A DNA stretch of 64,000 bases, from the NCBI GenBank assembly GCA_907165275.2, contig OU015649.1, forward strand, positions 15,964,001 to 16,028,000. The letters run 5' to 3'. Each line of letters begins with the position of its first letter. The first letter of the stretch is position 1. Of this stretch, positions 47,272 to 55,833 are shown in pieces. Under the pieces are notes generated by a model, which made no database searches, had not been told where the DNA came from, and worked only from the letters and a program-made list of their open reading frames with translations. This DNA is from Zygaena filipendulae (Eukaryota; Arthropoda; Insecta; Lepidoptera; Zygaenidae). The position numbers and the translations under genes were made by a program.

Positions 47272-50200
47272 CTGCCACAACCGAGAGAACAAGTATCACT
47301 TGACATCCCCCCAGTGGATCATCTTTGATTTGAACAAAGGATCCAAGTGAACGGAGGCGAACAGAGACATGATGGACCAACGGATCAGATTCCATCATCT
47401 TGGCAAAACATAAAACAACTTCTTAGTTTATGATTTAAACGAAAACACGGAAACGGCAGTCGAATAAGCTACGTGAGAGCAGCCGTCAATGATCACATGG
47501 AAGACGAGTACAGGCGCCAAGGGAACAGGTTAAAGATTATACATAATTATAATCGTAATATTTTCATACTCGTGCGAAATGAGGGGTGAACTCGTGCGCG
47601 TGTAACGTGCCTGCGTACCTTGGGGTGCATGAGTATGAAGGGCAGCTCGGCGGCGAGCTCCCCGTTGAGCGCGCCCAGGTACAGCTTCACCTTGACGCTG
47701 TAGTTCACCACGATGCCGAACGCGTCGCGCTGCTCCGGGTCCAGCAACCTGCCCAGGGTCACACGACACACGAAAATTAACATTATATTCTTTCGAGTTT
47801 CTTTTGATGGTAAAGTAGTCCAAAAATACGAGCCCGAGAAAGGCAAAGGATAGAAGCTTTTGAAATGTGGTGCTGGAGGCGCATGTTACGGATACCCTGG
47901 ACAGTCAAGCGCACCAATGCATCGATTCTTTCACAACTTCGCATCCGAACCCGCCTCTCTACAATATGTCAGCAGAGAATTCTCGCATACTTCGGCCACA
48001 TAATAAGGAAGGGAGATGAGAGCCTTGAAAAGCTGATCGTAGTCGGGAACACTGAAGGGAAACGAGCCCGCGGACGGTCCCCTACCAGATGGAGCGATCA
48101 AGTGAAAGGCCCACCCTCGGCTAAGTTCTGCTCGGTTGTCAGGGAGGCAATGGACAGGCACCGCTGGAGGCGGATCGTGAGGCGCATCGCGGCACCAGCA
48201 TCCTCAATCGACGATGACCACGATCCTCAGTCATGAGGGAGCGACCAGAGAGAGAGAGAGAGAGTCCAAAAAGTAAAATGGGCGTTTATGCACGTTCTGA
48301 AAACTTTAGGAAAGGTTCCCTCAAGTATATTTAACTCGTTCTAAAGCTAGATGTCAGTGAAACCAACCAGTGTACAATTAGTACTCGGGCAGAGTAGATT
48401 TATCAAGGCATATATCCTCACTGAAAAATATCATGGCCTTTTGTGCACAAGGCAAAGTAGGCGTGTGTGCTTTAGTTGTGGAGAGTCAGTGTGAGTTTAT
48501 GGAGTAATGCCACTATATCATTGAAATATGTGAGCAGTGTCGTGGTCGTGGTCGCGGCAGTCTCGGATCAAGGGTTTTTACGGACCGGGGCAGAAACTTA
48601 ACAGCGGCACCCCTCTCTCCAATGTTTGAGGTAAATAACTCGAAAAAAACACACAAATATAATATAACTAGTTGTCCCCTGCGGATTCACCGCGGTCATT
48701 TCGGAGTTCCCGCGGGAATTCCAAGATAAAATACAGAAGTAAATCTTCCTCATGTATCACTCTATCTATTGGTGAAACCGCATGAAAATCCGTTGCGTAG
48801 CCTTAAAGGTCTGAGCATACAGGGACAGGCGGGAAGCGACTTTGTTTTAACTATGTAAGGATGGTTCACGTGTAGTGTGGACCTGTGTGGTGCCTTTTCT
48901 TGCAAGTCGACGGTGAGCTAACCAGGCTTCCGTATGAGAGGCGCTTTGAAGAGCAAGTTTTTTAAATTTTTAATTGTTTTTAAACATAGGTAATATTTTA
49001 TTCTGATTTTGGCGCCCCCTGATAATGGTGGGGCAGGGCGGGGCGCGCGCCCCCGCTCGCTCCCCTCCTAGGTGTGGGGCTGGGTCGCCGTGCGGCGGGC
49101 GGGCGGCAGCTCACAGCGTGGTGGAGGCGAGCGTGGTGTCGGTGCGCTTGAGCTGGCCGTCGAGCGCGACGCCGCGCTTGTCGCGGATGGCGTCCAGCGC
49201 CGGCGTCAGGTGCAGCACCTTCTGCAGGCTGGAGCCCGGCTGCAGCGGGCAGCCGTCCCTGGCGCGTAACACATCAATTCTTTACGCTTACGTAGGTATA
49301 AATAATCCTTTTTATTGACTCATGCAAGTCAACGTAGTATCTGCCGACACTAATTTGAACTATCAGTTTGTATTACCTTATCATATCAAGTAACGAGTTA
49401 ACTCTTCAGGTAATCACTTAATATTGGATTTTCCACCTCATTAGCTCAATAAGCGCACTTTTTTTCCTTAAAACCAGTGAGCGAAAGTAATTTTTTCTCA
49501 CTTCATAAATGTCGTTCGAAAAAGCTGGTGAAGTAGAAAATGTATGTCACATGAGAGTAAAGTACCTGTTTTTGTTTTTTCTTGTGCCTTTTCATCTAAT
49601 CCCTCAACATCGTGATTCGTGATACGTATTCATAACCAAACTATAGAATCCTTCATTTGTTCAGAATTTGAATTTGGAACGCAACAGAATGAACTTTGCT
49701 TTACGAGAACTTTCAAAACAATATCTTTCCACGGGTGTGAAAGCGTTAGAAACAAAGACATTCTTAATAAAACATCATTGGTTAGAAACGACGTGTACTG
49801 TACTGTAGTGTGCTGTGGTGTACTGACTGTGTTTCGACGCTGGCGACGATGTTGCGGTACTGGCCATTCTGGAACAGCATCACGTCGACGCCCTGCTGGA
49901 TAGCCGCCTTGATCTTCTTCACCACCTTGTTGCTGTGGTTGCGCACGCAGATGTTCACGCCTACCGTCTCACCGTGCAGGTGCAGCTGAAATCGACGACA
50001 CGTATACAACTATACAGTACGCACAACACGTGTCAGCGCACAGTGTCACGTCACACGGACAGCTAGGGTCGACTGCTGCGGAATGAGTCTAAGCGTTGCC
50101 AGATAGGGATGGCAGTAAACTGGAGGAGGGGTCTTCGTCTATCCACAAAAGTTCAGGATTTTCAGAAGAGACTAAAAAAACACAAGTTTTTTGTTGTGCC

Positions 50201-51866
50201 TTAATTCATCTGGTGTGCTGTCTGAGTATAGTGATGGCGTGTGCGATCACTGGCATAATCAAAATGTGTTCATTAGAATGTGTGTTTTGTGGGTCTGGTG
50301 TGGCCAGGGCGCACCTGCTTGTCGAGCGTGAGCTCCAGCTCGAGCTGTCCTGGCGACAGCACGAAGTCCTTGCGCACCACGGTGCAGGGCTGCGGGCCCG
50401 CCTTCGCCGGCGCGTACTGCACTTTGCGGATGCCCAGCGCCACCGTGCTCCTGCGCATCGCACGTTGTTAACATAACGCAGCTTGTTATTCAGCAAATCA
50501 GATATTTATCTATGAAGGTAAAATTTTAAGCAAAAATGTGATATAACACCAAAACTATCGTAATCGATTCTATTGCTGAATGTGAGCAAACAACATAGAA
50601 ACGATGTTTACCATTACCTGCGATGCGTGCGGTCGATTTCGGTGTCCCCGACGAACAGCTTGACGTAGTAGTGCACGCCGCACGGCTCGCCGTCGTCCTC
50701 CAGGCCTGGCTGCAGCGTCACGGAGCCGGGCGCGCCCGCCGGCACTGTGAACCGGAACGGGTGCGCCGTCCCGCCTAGCTTCTTCAGTAGCCGCTCCTGC
50801 AACCCACGATTTATACCATTCTCACCGAGAACTGCTCGAGGTGTCCCGAAGTTTAGATTTTGAGATTATCAGTCTGTAGGTTCCTTTCTACGTCAAGCTT
50901 TTCCTATCTACTGTGGTCACTGGTCAGGTACACTGAGGCTGATTTGTTATGCTTTACGAGCAGGACTCTGAATCCAGAGCTGAACTCTGGTTCGAATTCT
51001 AACGTAGTCAACATTATGTTTCGCAAATCCTATTAATTTCTATTAATCTCACACCAACATCAGTAAACACTAATTAAGCTGGATCTCAAGTGTTAGCTTA
51101 TCTTTTTCCAGCGCAATGAACGAGAGAGACATGGAAGGTTACCGGCTCGTGTGTAACAAACATCCGGTTGGGAGCGTCGTACCTGCGTGCGCGTGGGCTC
51201 GTAGTCCCTCTTGTCGGGTGGCGGGTAGATCTGCTCGGAGGCCAGGAACAGCTCCTTGTAGAAGTTGAGGCCCATGACCTCGTCCTCCTCGCGCCCGTAG
51301 CGGAACGTGCACACCACCTGCCCGAACACCTTGCGGCCGCGCACGTACTCCTCGTCCAGCACCACCACCCCATCTGCAACCAGTCACACGTCGCGGTCAT
51401 TACTCGATGCTTCCCCCTGATTGACTTTAAGTATGGCGAGAAATACAAGTCATGGGCTAGACCTAGGCGGTGCTATTTTCCTGTAGTTTGTTTTTTTTAT
51501 TTTATCCCGCCGTTTCTTTTATGTTTCAAAGATTTAAACTGCAATTCCACTCGCAAAACAAAGGACTCGCAGAACAAATGATTCGGAGCCACAACGTGCG
51601 CAATGCGCATGGGGAGGAGGGCAGGCGACTAAGGAAGCGACTAAGGAAGGTGACGGGTGTGCCCACTGACCACCCTCATGAACACTTAAATGTTAACTGT
51701 TATTAAAAGGAAAACAAGCTGACGTATGTAGCTCAGATCGGACCGTGTAGCTTGTACCTATCGGCTCCACGAAGGTGATGTGGTCGACGAAATCCCGTTT
51801 CGGCATGTAGAGCGTGAGCTTGCCGTTGGGCGCGCACTTCTTGAACACCTTGAAGTTGTACACCAT
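47173..51866 (-). CDS. Arrestin (visual/antennal arrestin-1 type), complete
   Basis: Eight exons join in phase on the minus strand: 51866-51758, 51373-51183, 50796-50618, 50450-50315, 49985-49828, 49258-49115, 47748-47619, 47271-47173, giving 1146 nt and 381 residues. The protein starts [20 protein letters not shown]. Residues 60-78 are [19 protein letters not shown], the arrestin family signature. The N-domain runs to about residue 175 and the C-domain from there to about 350, including [20 protein letters not shown] and [20 protein letters not shown]; a short tail ends HQESIEVY. Arrestins bind phosphorylated, active G-protein-coupled receptors (rhodopsin in photoreceptors; insect arrestin 1 also in antennae) and stop signalling. 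The length is between Drosophila Arr1 and Arr2, and the start resembles Arr1 (phosrestin II). The tail shows no clathrin-box motif. All key segments are intact. It is convergent with the Sidestep-like gene. Confidence 0.95.
47272..47618. other. Arrestin intron 7
   Basis: 347 bp. Nothing recognisable beyond splice sites. Confidence 0.6.
47619..47748 (-). CDS. Arrestin exon 7
   Basis: Acceptor GGGCAG, donor GTACGC. Encodes [20 protein letters not shown] through [10 protein letters not shown] (residues 306-349), the last strands of the C-domain. Confidence 0.95.
47805..48265 (+). mobile_element. Non-LTR retrotransposon (LINE) 3' end with GA tail
   Basis: Translates [20 protein letters not shown], then [31 protein letters not shown] and [13 protein letters not shown] before a TGA: the C-terminal tail of an insect RTE/CR1-type reverse transcriptase (W-C-W-R-R-M-L, F-G-H, G-R-S-P-T-R-W). 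It ends in an (AG)n run near 48247-48262, as expected for a microsatellite-tailed LINE. It is 5'-truncated and inserted antisense in arrestin intron 6; the open frame is long, so it is a fairly young copy. Confidence 0.85.
48664..48830 (-). repeat. SINE-like repeat fragment
   Basis: CTAGTTGTCCCCTGCGG and CGGAGTTCCCGCGGGAATTC mark a reverse-oriented copy. Confidence 0.55.
49115..49258 (-). CDS. Arrestin exon 6
   Basis: Acceptor CGCCAG, donor GTGAGC. Encodes [17 protein letters not shown] to [11 protein letters not shown] (residues 258-305). If the donor is not used the frame meets TGA at once (CTG TGA). Confidence 0.93.
49259..49827. other. Arrestin intron 5
   Basis: 569 bp, AT-rich. Nothing recognisable; a 94-codon plus-strand frame here overlaps arrestin exon 5 antisense and is not supported. 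Confidence 0.6.
49828..49985 (-). CDS. Arrestin exon 5
   Basis: Acceptor TTTCAG, donor GTCAGT. Encodes [40 protein letters not shown] and RNIVASVET (residues 206-257). The last codon (CAG, Gln) is split with exon 6. Confidence 0.95.
50315..50450 (-). CDS. Arrestin exon 4
   Basis: Acceptor TGCGCAG, donor GTGCGC. Encodes [18 protein letters not shown] through ELELTLDKQ (residues 160-205), covering the hinge between the two arrestin domains. Confidence 0.95.
50618..50796 (-). CDS. Arrestin exon 3
   Basis: Acceptor TTGCAG, donor GTAATG. Encodes [20 protein letters not shown] to TEIDRTHR (residues 101-159), including the [11 protein letters not shown] strand. Ends in phase 2. Confidence 0.95.
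51183..51373 (-). CDS. Arrestin exon 2
   Basis: Acceptor TTGCAG, donor GTACGA. Encodes [19 protein letters not shown] and the family signature around [13 protein letters not shown], through [10 protein letters not shown] (residues 37-100). Confidence 0.95.
51758..51866 (-). CDS. Arrestin exon 1
   Basis: ATG at 51866; residues 1-36, [16 protein letters not shown] through ITFVEPI plus one base. The donor is GTACAA. The upstream frame stays open into a TGCTGTGC-type repeat, but family alignment fixes this ATG as the start. Confidence 0.93.
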
Positions 51867-51936
51867 GGCGGGGCCGGAATTGTGCTGTGCTGTGCTTAGC
51901 TGAGCTGTACTGCACTGTGCTGTGCCGAGGAGGTAC

Positions 51937-51978
51937 TGCAGACGGGCGGGGCGGCATGCCCTCATATATATGGGATTA
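51937..51978 (-). promoter_or_regulatory. Probable arrestin core promoter
   Basis: On the minus strand TAATCC (51978-51973) abuts TATATAT (51970-51964), and an initiator-like CAGT has its A at 51937, 33 nt from the TATA box. The ATG follows 71 nt later. TAATCC is the binding core of K50 homeodomain factors such as Orthodenticle, which drive photoreceptor genes in flies; its role here is inference. Confidence 0.5.
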
Positions 51979-53000
51979 TTGTGTCGCAGGGCTTCCGGGG
52001 TAATCTCGTTGCGCTTATTAGCGCTCACGTGGGCGGAGGGTGAGGCCCGCGCCCCGCACCCCGCACCTTGCCACCCAGCCGCGCACTGACACCCGCTACA
52101 CTTCTCAATCGCAAATTTTAAGGTAGGTAATTAAATTAAGGTAATACTTTGTTAAACTACTCGTTCGATCCTTAGTACCTACTTAGAATTTACTAACAGA
52201 GAATAATTATTTTAAACGATAAACAAGATGATACTCAAGTCCTCGATATTTCATGCGAAAAATAGAGATCACAGAAGTAAGAACTACTAGTTGTAGTCCT
52301 ACTCAATAATACGTATTTTACGAGTTCCGATTCAATCACTTATGGTTTCTAAACAGTTGATGTTCCTCACAATGCATAATTGGCGAAGTGGAATTGATGG
52401 TGAAGTACCAGGTGAACTCCTCAACAATTAACGTCCCTGAATCTGGAAAAGCAATATTTTGTAAAAGGCAATGAGCATCGAAGCGAGAAATAAACAAAAT
52501 TTTAACATAAAATTAAAACGATTTCCAAAAACACTAAAATGTACTATACTAAAAAGCTAAAACGTGTTTTTTTTTTTGGATTAAAACGATAAGTATTTCA
52601 TTTTTCGTATTTGAATGTATGTATGTAATGTATTTGTGTTTGTGAAATCTTTTTTTAAGATTTTCTTTAAGATCTTAAAGATTGTAATTGATAAGATCAA
52701 TTTATGCGCCTATAAAGTCGTAAAAAGTGTGTCTAGGATTTGGAAATTAAAAAACGCTTTCAAAGAAAATTATTTTGAATTACCTATGTAGATAATATAG
52801 TCATTGTTGAAATATGGAAAACTTGTAATTTAAATTTAAAAAGAATTAACTACATAGTAACTTAAGATCAAAGTTCTTCCCTCCTCGGTACCGACCCTTC
52901 ACTGTGAGTGATTTAAATATCTTTATGTCGTTTGTGGAAAAAAAGAAAGAATTGCATAAAAATGCATAAAATTGGTACACAAAAGAAAAGCCCGGTATGC
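51979..53000. other. Intergenic region upstream of arrestin
   Basis: A GC-rich stretch near 52030-52100 directly upstream of the arrestin promoter, then AT-rich DNA. No gene seen. Confidence 0.5.
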
Positions 53001-53320
53001 GCGCGCGCCGCCGGTGTCGCCGCGGTCGTTGACCCGATGATGCGGCGTCTCACTCGCACTTGCGTCGCGAACTACTCTCTCGCTCTCCGTCCCGCTCGCT
53101 TTTAGTGTTTGTTTGTTGACTGTGAAGAAGTGCCTGTGATCGCAACACTTTATGTGGCTAATTGTTTTCTAATAGTTTTAATTTCTTGATTCTTGGCAAT
53201 TCAACCGGGACAATGACAAGTTAGGCCGGCGTGGAGAAGTTCATTTGTACCGAAATGATCGAATGTCGCGAACATCTGTGTTATATTCCACGTGTATGTC
53301 TGTGTGTTTTAGAGGTGAAC
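53000..53320 (+). promoter_or_regulatory. Possible first-exon/promoter region of a plus-strand gene
   Basis: A sharply GC-rich block with pyrimidine-rich ACTCTCTCGCTCTCCGTCCC then TTTTAGTGTTTG (initiator-like) stands out from AT-rich surroundings, as 5' ends of housekeeping-type insect genes do. AG/GTGAAC at about 53313 could be a donor. It may serve the GGT7-like gene 4 kb downstream. Weak evidence. Confidence 0.25.
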
Positions 53321-53563
53321 CCGTGAATAAGAACCAAAACTATTTTTTAAATCGTATTATACCTATTATTTGCTAGTCCAGCACACGCGAGTAGGTACTA
53401 GGTACGAGTGTACATGTAGTTGTAGGTACCTACATGTTCCTGAGTTACTATATCAATTAGGAAAGTAGGTAATTGTAATATTAATTATGGTATGTGGATT
53501 TAACAGTTAATAAAACGACTCAATGAGCTCTACATGACGTGTCGCGAAGTTTGTTGCAGCACC

Positions 53564-53657
53564 CAACAGGCCTACCTGTCGGAGGCGAAGGCAGACAGGT
53601 CTCCCGCGCTGCCTTCACCTGGCGCCCGTGACCCGGGTCAAGGTGACACCCGCCCCG
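53564..53657 (+). other. Candidate 5' UTR exon of unknown gene
   Basis: GTTTGTTGCAG acceptor at the left and CCCG/GTGAGTGCC donor at the right bracket a GC-rich 94-nt stretch. The frame across it is open (AYLSEAKADRSPALPSPGAR) but not recognisable. It could be an upstream exon of the GGT7-like gene. Confidence 0.3.
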
Positions 53658-53769
53658 GTGAGTGCCCGCCGCGCCTTCGGCCTTCGAGGACGTCCTCGGC
53701 CCGATCGGTAGATATAGGTATTTACTAGCTATACTAACTGTAATCGTACAAAATTGCAAATATTAGGTA

Positions 53770-53987
53770 TGTAAGTTTATATCTATTTTATCCTTTATTA
53801 CACATTATAAAACAAAGTCCTCCGCCGCGCTTGTCTGTCTGTTCGCCATAAAATCAAAGACTACTGAACGGATTTTCATGCAGTTTTCACCAATAGATAG
53901 AGGGATACAAAAGGAATCCGCGGGAGCCGGGAACTCCGAAATTATCGCGGGTGAAACCATAGGGTGAAACCGCGGGGGACACCTAGT
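53770..53987 (+). repeat. SINE-like repeat, near full length
   Basis: TGTCTGTCTGTTCGCC, CTACTGAACGGATTTTCATG and the 3' end CGCGGGGGACACCTAGT are diagnostic. Confidence 0.65.
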
Positions 53988-54159
53988 ACCATCTAAATAA
54001 GACGAAAACTAAATAACTTTATGTGAGTAGGTATTATTAAATATGATTTTTTTTTTATGCTAATCAAAACCGCTAGTTTAGATTTAGTTTTCCGGGAGAA
54101 GCTCTCGATTTGCGACTACATATAGAGTCGAAGAACAACAATAGATATTTTTAAGCCGT

Positions 54160-54544
54160 ATACGGCAGCGGCGCGTGTCGGTCGTCGGGGCCTTCCGGGG
54201 CGGGTGAGGATGACGTCACCCCCCCCGAGCTCCCCCCGTCTCAGCCGCGCCGTCTCACCGGCACACAGAGTACAAACAAACCACAGTTATACGTCTCCGC
54301 TCACTCGTGCGACGCCTGCGCCTCCAGTCAGGTCGCCGCCGCGCCGCGCCGCACACACCGGCCACTCGCCACTCGCCACTCGCCACTCGCCACTCGACAC
54401 TCGACAGTCGGCCCGGACCAGACACTGCTCCGCAGCGCTATCTTGGGGCTCGCCCGATCTCCGAGGCCGAGTCGCGCCAGTAGCGAGCCTGCAGCGCGGG
54501 CCGCGGGGGACTGCTGGGGGAGGCTCGCCCTGCGTCTTCAACAA
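54160..54544 (+). other. GC-rich block ending in a strong donor: candidate non-coding exon
   Basis: GC-rich with an internal CCACTCG(C/A) tandem run (54362-54405). Ends ACAA/GTAGGT at 54544/54545, a good donor. An internal CTCCGCAG near 54434 could be an acceptor. May be an alternative first exon of the GGT7-like gene. Confidence 0.3.
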
Positions 54545-54718
54545 GTAGGTGCCAATGACTACATCATACCTACGTATTATATTATCTGTGCCTACGGGAT
54601 GTCTACATTACTGTCCAATGTCTATCCACATACAAACCCCTACGAATACCAAATACCTATAGGTATACTTAATTTCTGCGCCTAATGCCACCACATCTGT
54701 ACACGACTAACTATTTAT

Positions 54719-55519
54719 CTGGGGGCACGGTAGTGCCCCCGCCAAGACGAGCCAGCAAAGCGCAAGGGCACTACCTACCTTTTCTCGAAGCGTTTCGTCG
54801 TTTTTTTGAACCCTTGTAACTTGGGTCTGGATTATACCAGATAAACAAAATTTTCGGAATATGTTGTCAATAGCAGACTTATTAAATGTATAAAGTTTTA
54901 ATTGTATAGCTCCCATCCTTTAGATTTTATTGATATCTAAAAAACCTCGATTTCGTCACTGACTCACTGATGATCATCAAAATTCTTAGGGTACTTCCTA
55001 ATGTCCTAGAAAGCTGAAATTTGGTATGTAAGCTAGTATTAGTAAACAAACAACAAAAAAATTATAAAACTTGTAACTTTTATCTCCCAACCCCTTTAGG
55101 GGATGGAAGTTTGTATGAGACTTCTGCAATTTTGACTTACAAAAAGAAATGAAATCCCAGCTTCTAACTTCTAACTCTACACGCCTTAACTCTACAAGGT
55201 CTAACTTCACAAACTCTACACCTTAGCCAAAATATGTGGCTTGGCCGTTTCGTTACTACAAAAAACTATTATTATATAACAGAAAAGTAATGAAAAATGG
55301 ATCAATTTTTCACCTTAGGGCCTAAGGGCCATGTGAATGTAGCGAAATGGTCAAGCCACATATTTTGGCTAAGGTGTAGAGTTTGTGAAGTTAGACCTTG
55401 TAGAGTTAAGGCGTGTAGAGTTAGAAGCTTGGCTCTACATAAGATCTGATAACTTTTTGAAAGTGCTGGCATATGGTCTCGTCTTGGCAACATTTTACAT
55501 GAAAATGTTTTTGTTGGGA
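54719..55519 (-). mobile_element. Helitron-like element with embedded inverted repeat
   Basis: Minus-strand 5' end TCCCAACAAAAACATTTTC (from 55519); the 3' hairpin GGGGGCACGGTAGTGCCCCC (54721-54740) lies at the other end. Related to the copies at 29959-30366 and 61139 onward. It carries an additional 76-bp inverted repeat (55168-55243 / 55352-55427). Non-coding. Confidence 0.65.
55168..55427. repeat. 76-bp inverted repeat with 108-bp spacer
   Basis: Arms 55168-55243 and 55352-55427 are identical in inverted orientation (ends CTTCTAACTCTACACG and AATATGTGGCTTG). It lies inside the Helitron-like element. Confidence 0.9.
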
Positions 55520-55790
55520 TTAAATTTACTTACTTAAAAGATAAAATATTTTCTAACTATTTATTTACTTTTAGTTTATAAAAATTTTCTACCCTGTCAG
55601 ATCTGAGTATAGAGCCGAGTGTTTTGTCACTCGATATACATATAGTGCATTGTTGCATTACCTCTGCAGCAACACAAACAATAACATTTCACAATACATG
55701 TTTCAGGTGTAAAGCCGCGTGCCCACAGGCGGAGCGGAGCTGCAGCGCGCGTCGCGGGGCGGGGCGGAGCGGGGCGGGGCGGGGCGAGCG

Positions 55791-55833
55791 ATGCAGGCGG
55801 GGGACGCGGGGGACGCGACGCCCGCGCGCATCG
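55791..55833 (+). CDS. Candidate first coding exon of the GGT7-like gene
   Basis: ATG followed by QAGDAGDATPARI and a split Gly codon, then donor GTAATG. Its phase (one base over) fits an acceptor at 57229-57230 that continues GGVELREDVPLK. A GC-box-like GGGGCGGGGC run precedes it. The alternative is an unspliced start at 57203. Confidence 0.4.

Larger units (their letters stand above)
47749..49114. other. Arrestin intron 6
   Basis: Holds a LINE 3' fragment (47805-48265), a SINE-like fragment (48664-48830) and unremarkable AT-rich DNA. Confidence 0.6.
49986..51757. other. Arrestin introns 1-4
   Basis: Introns at 49986-50314, 50451-50617, 50797-51182 and 51374-51757. No repeat borders could be fixed; a degenerate tRNA-like stretch (GACTCTGAATCCAGAG... 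GGTTCGAATTC) lies at about 50940-51005. Confidence 0.5.
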
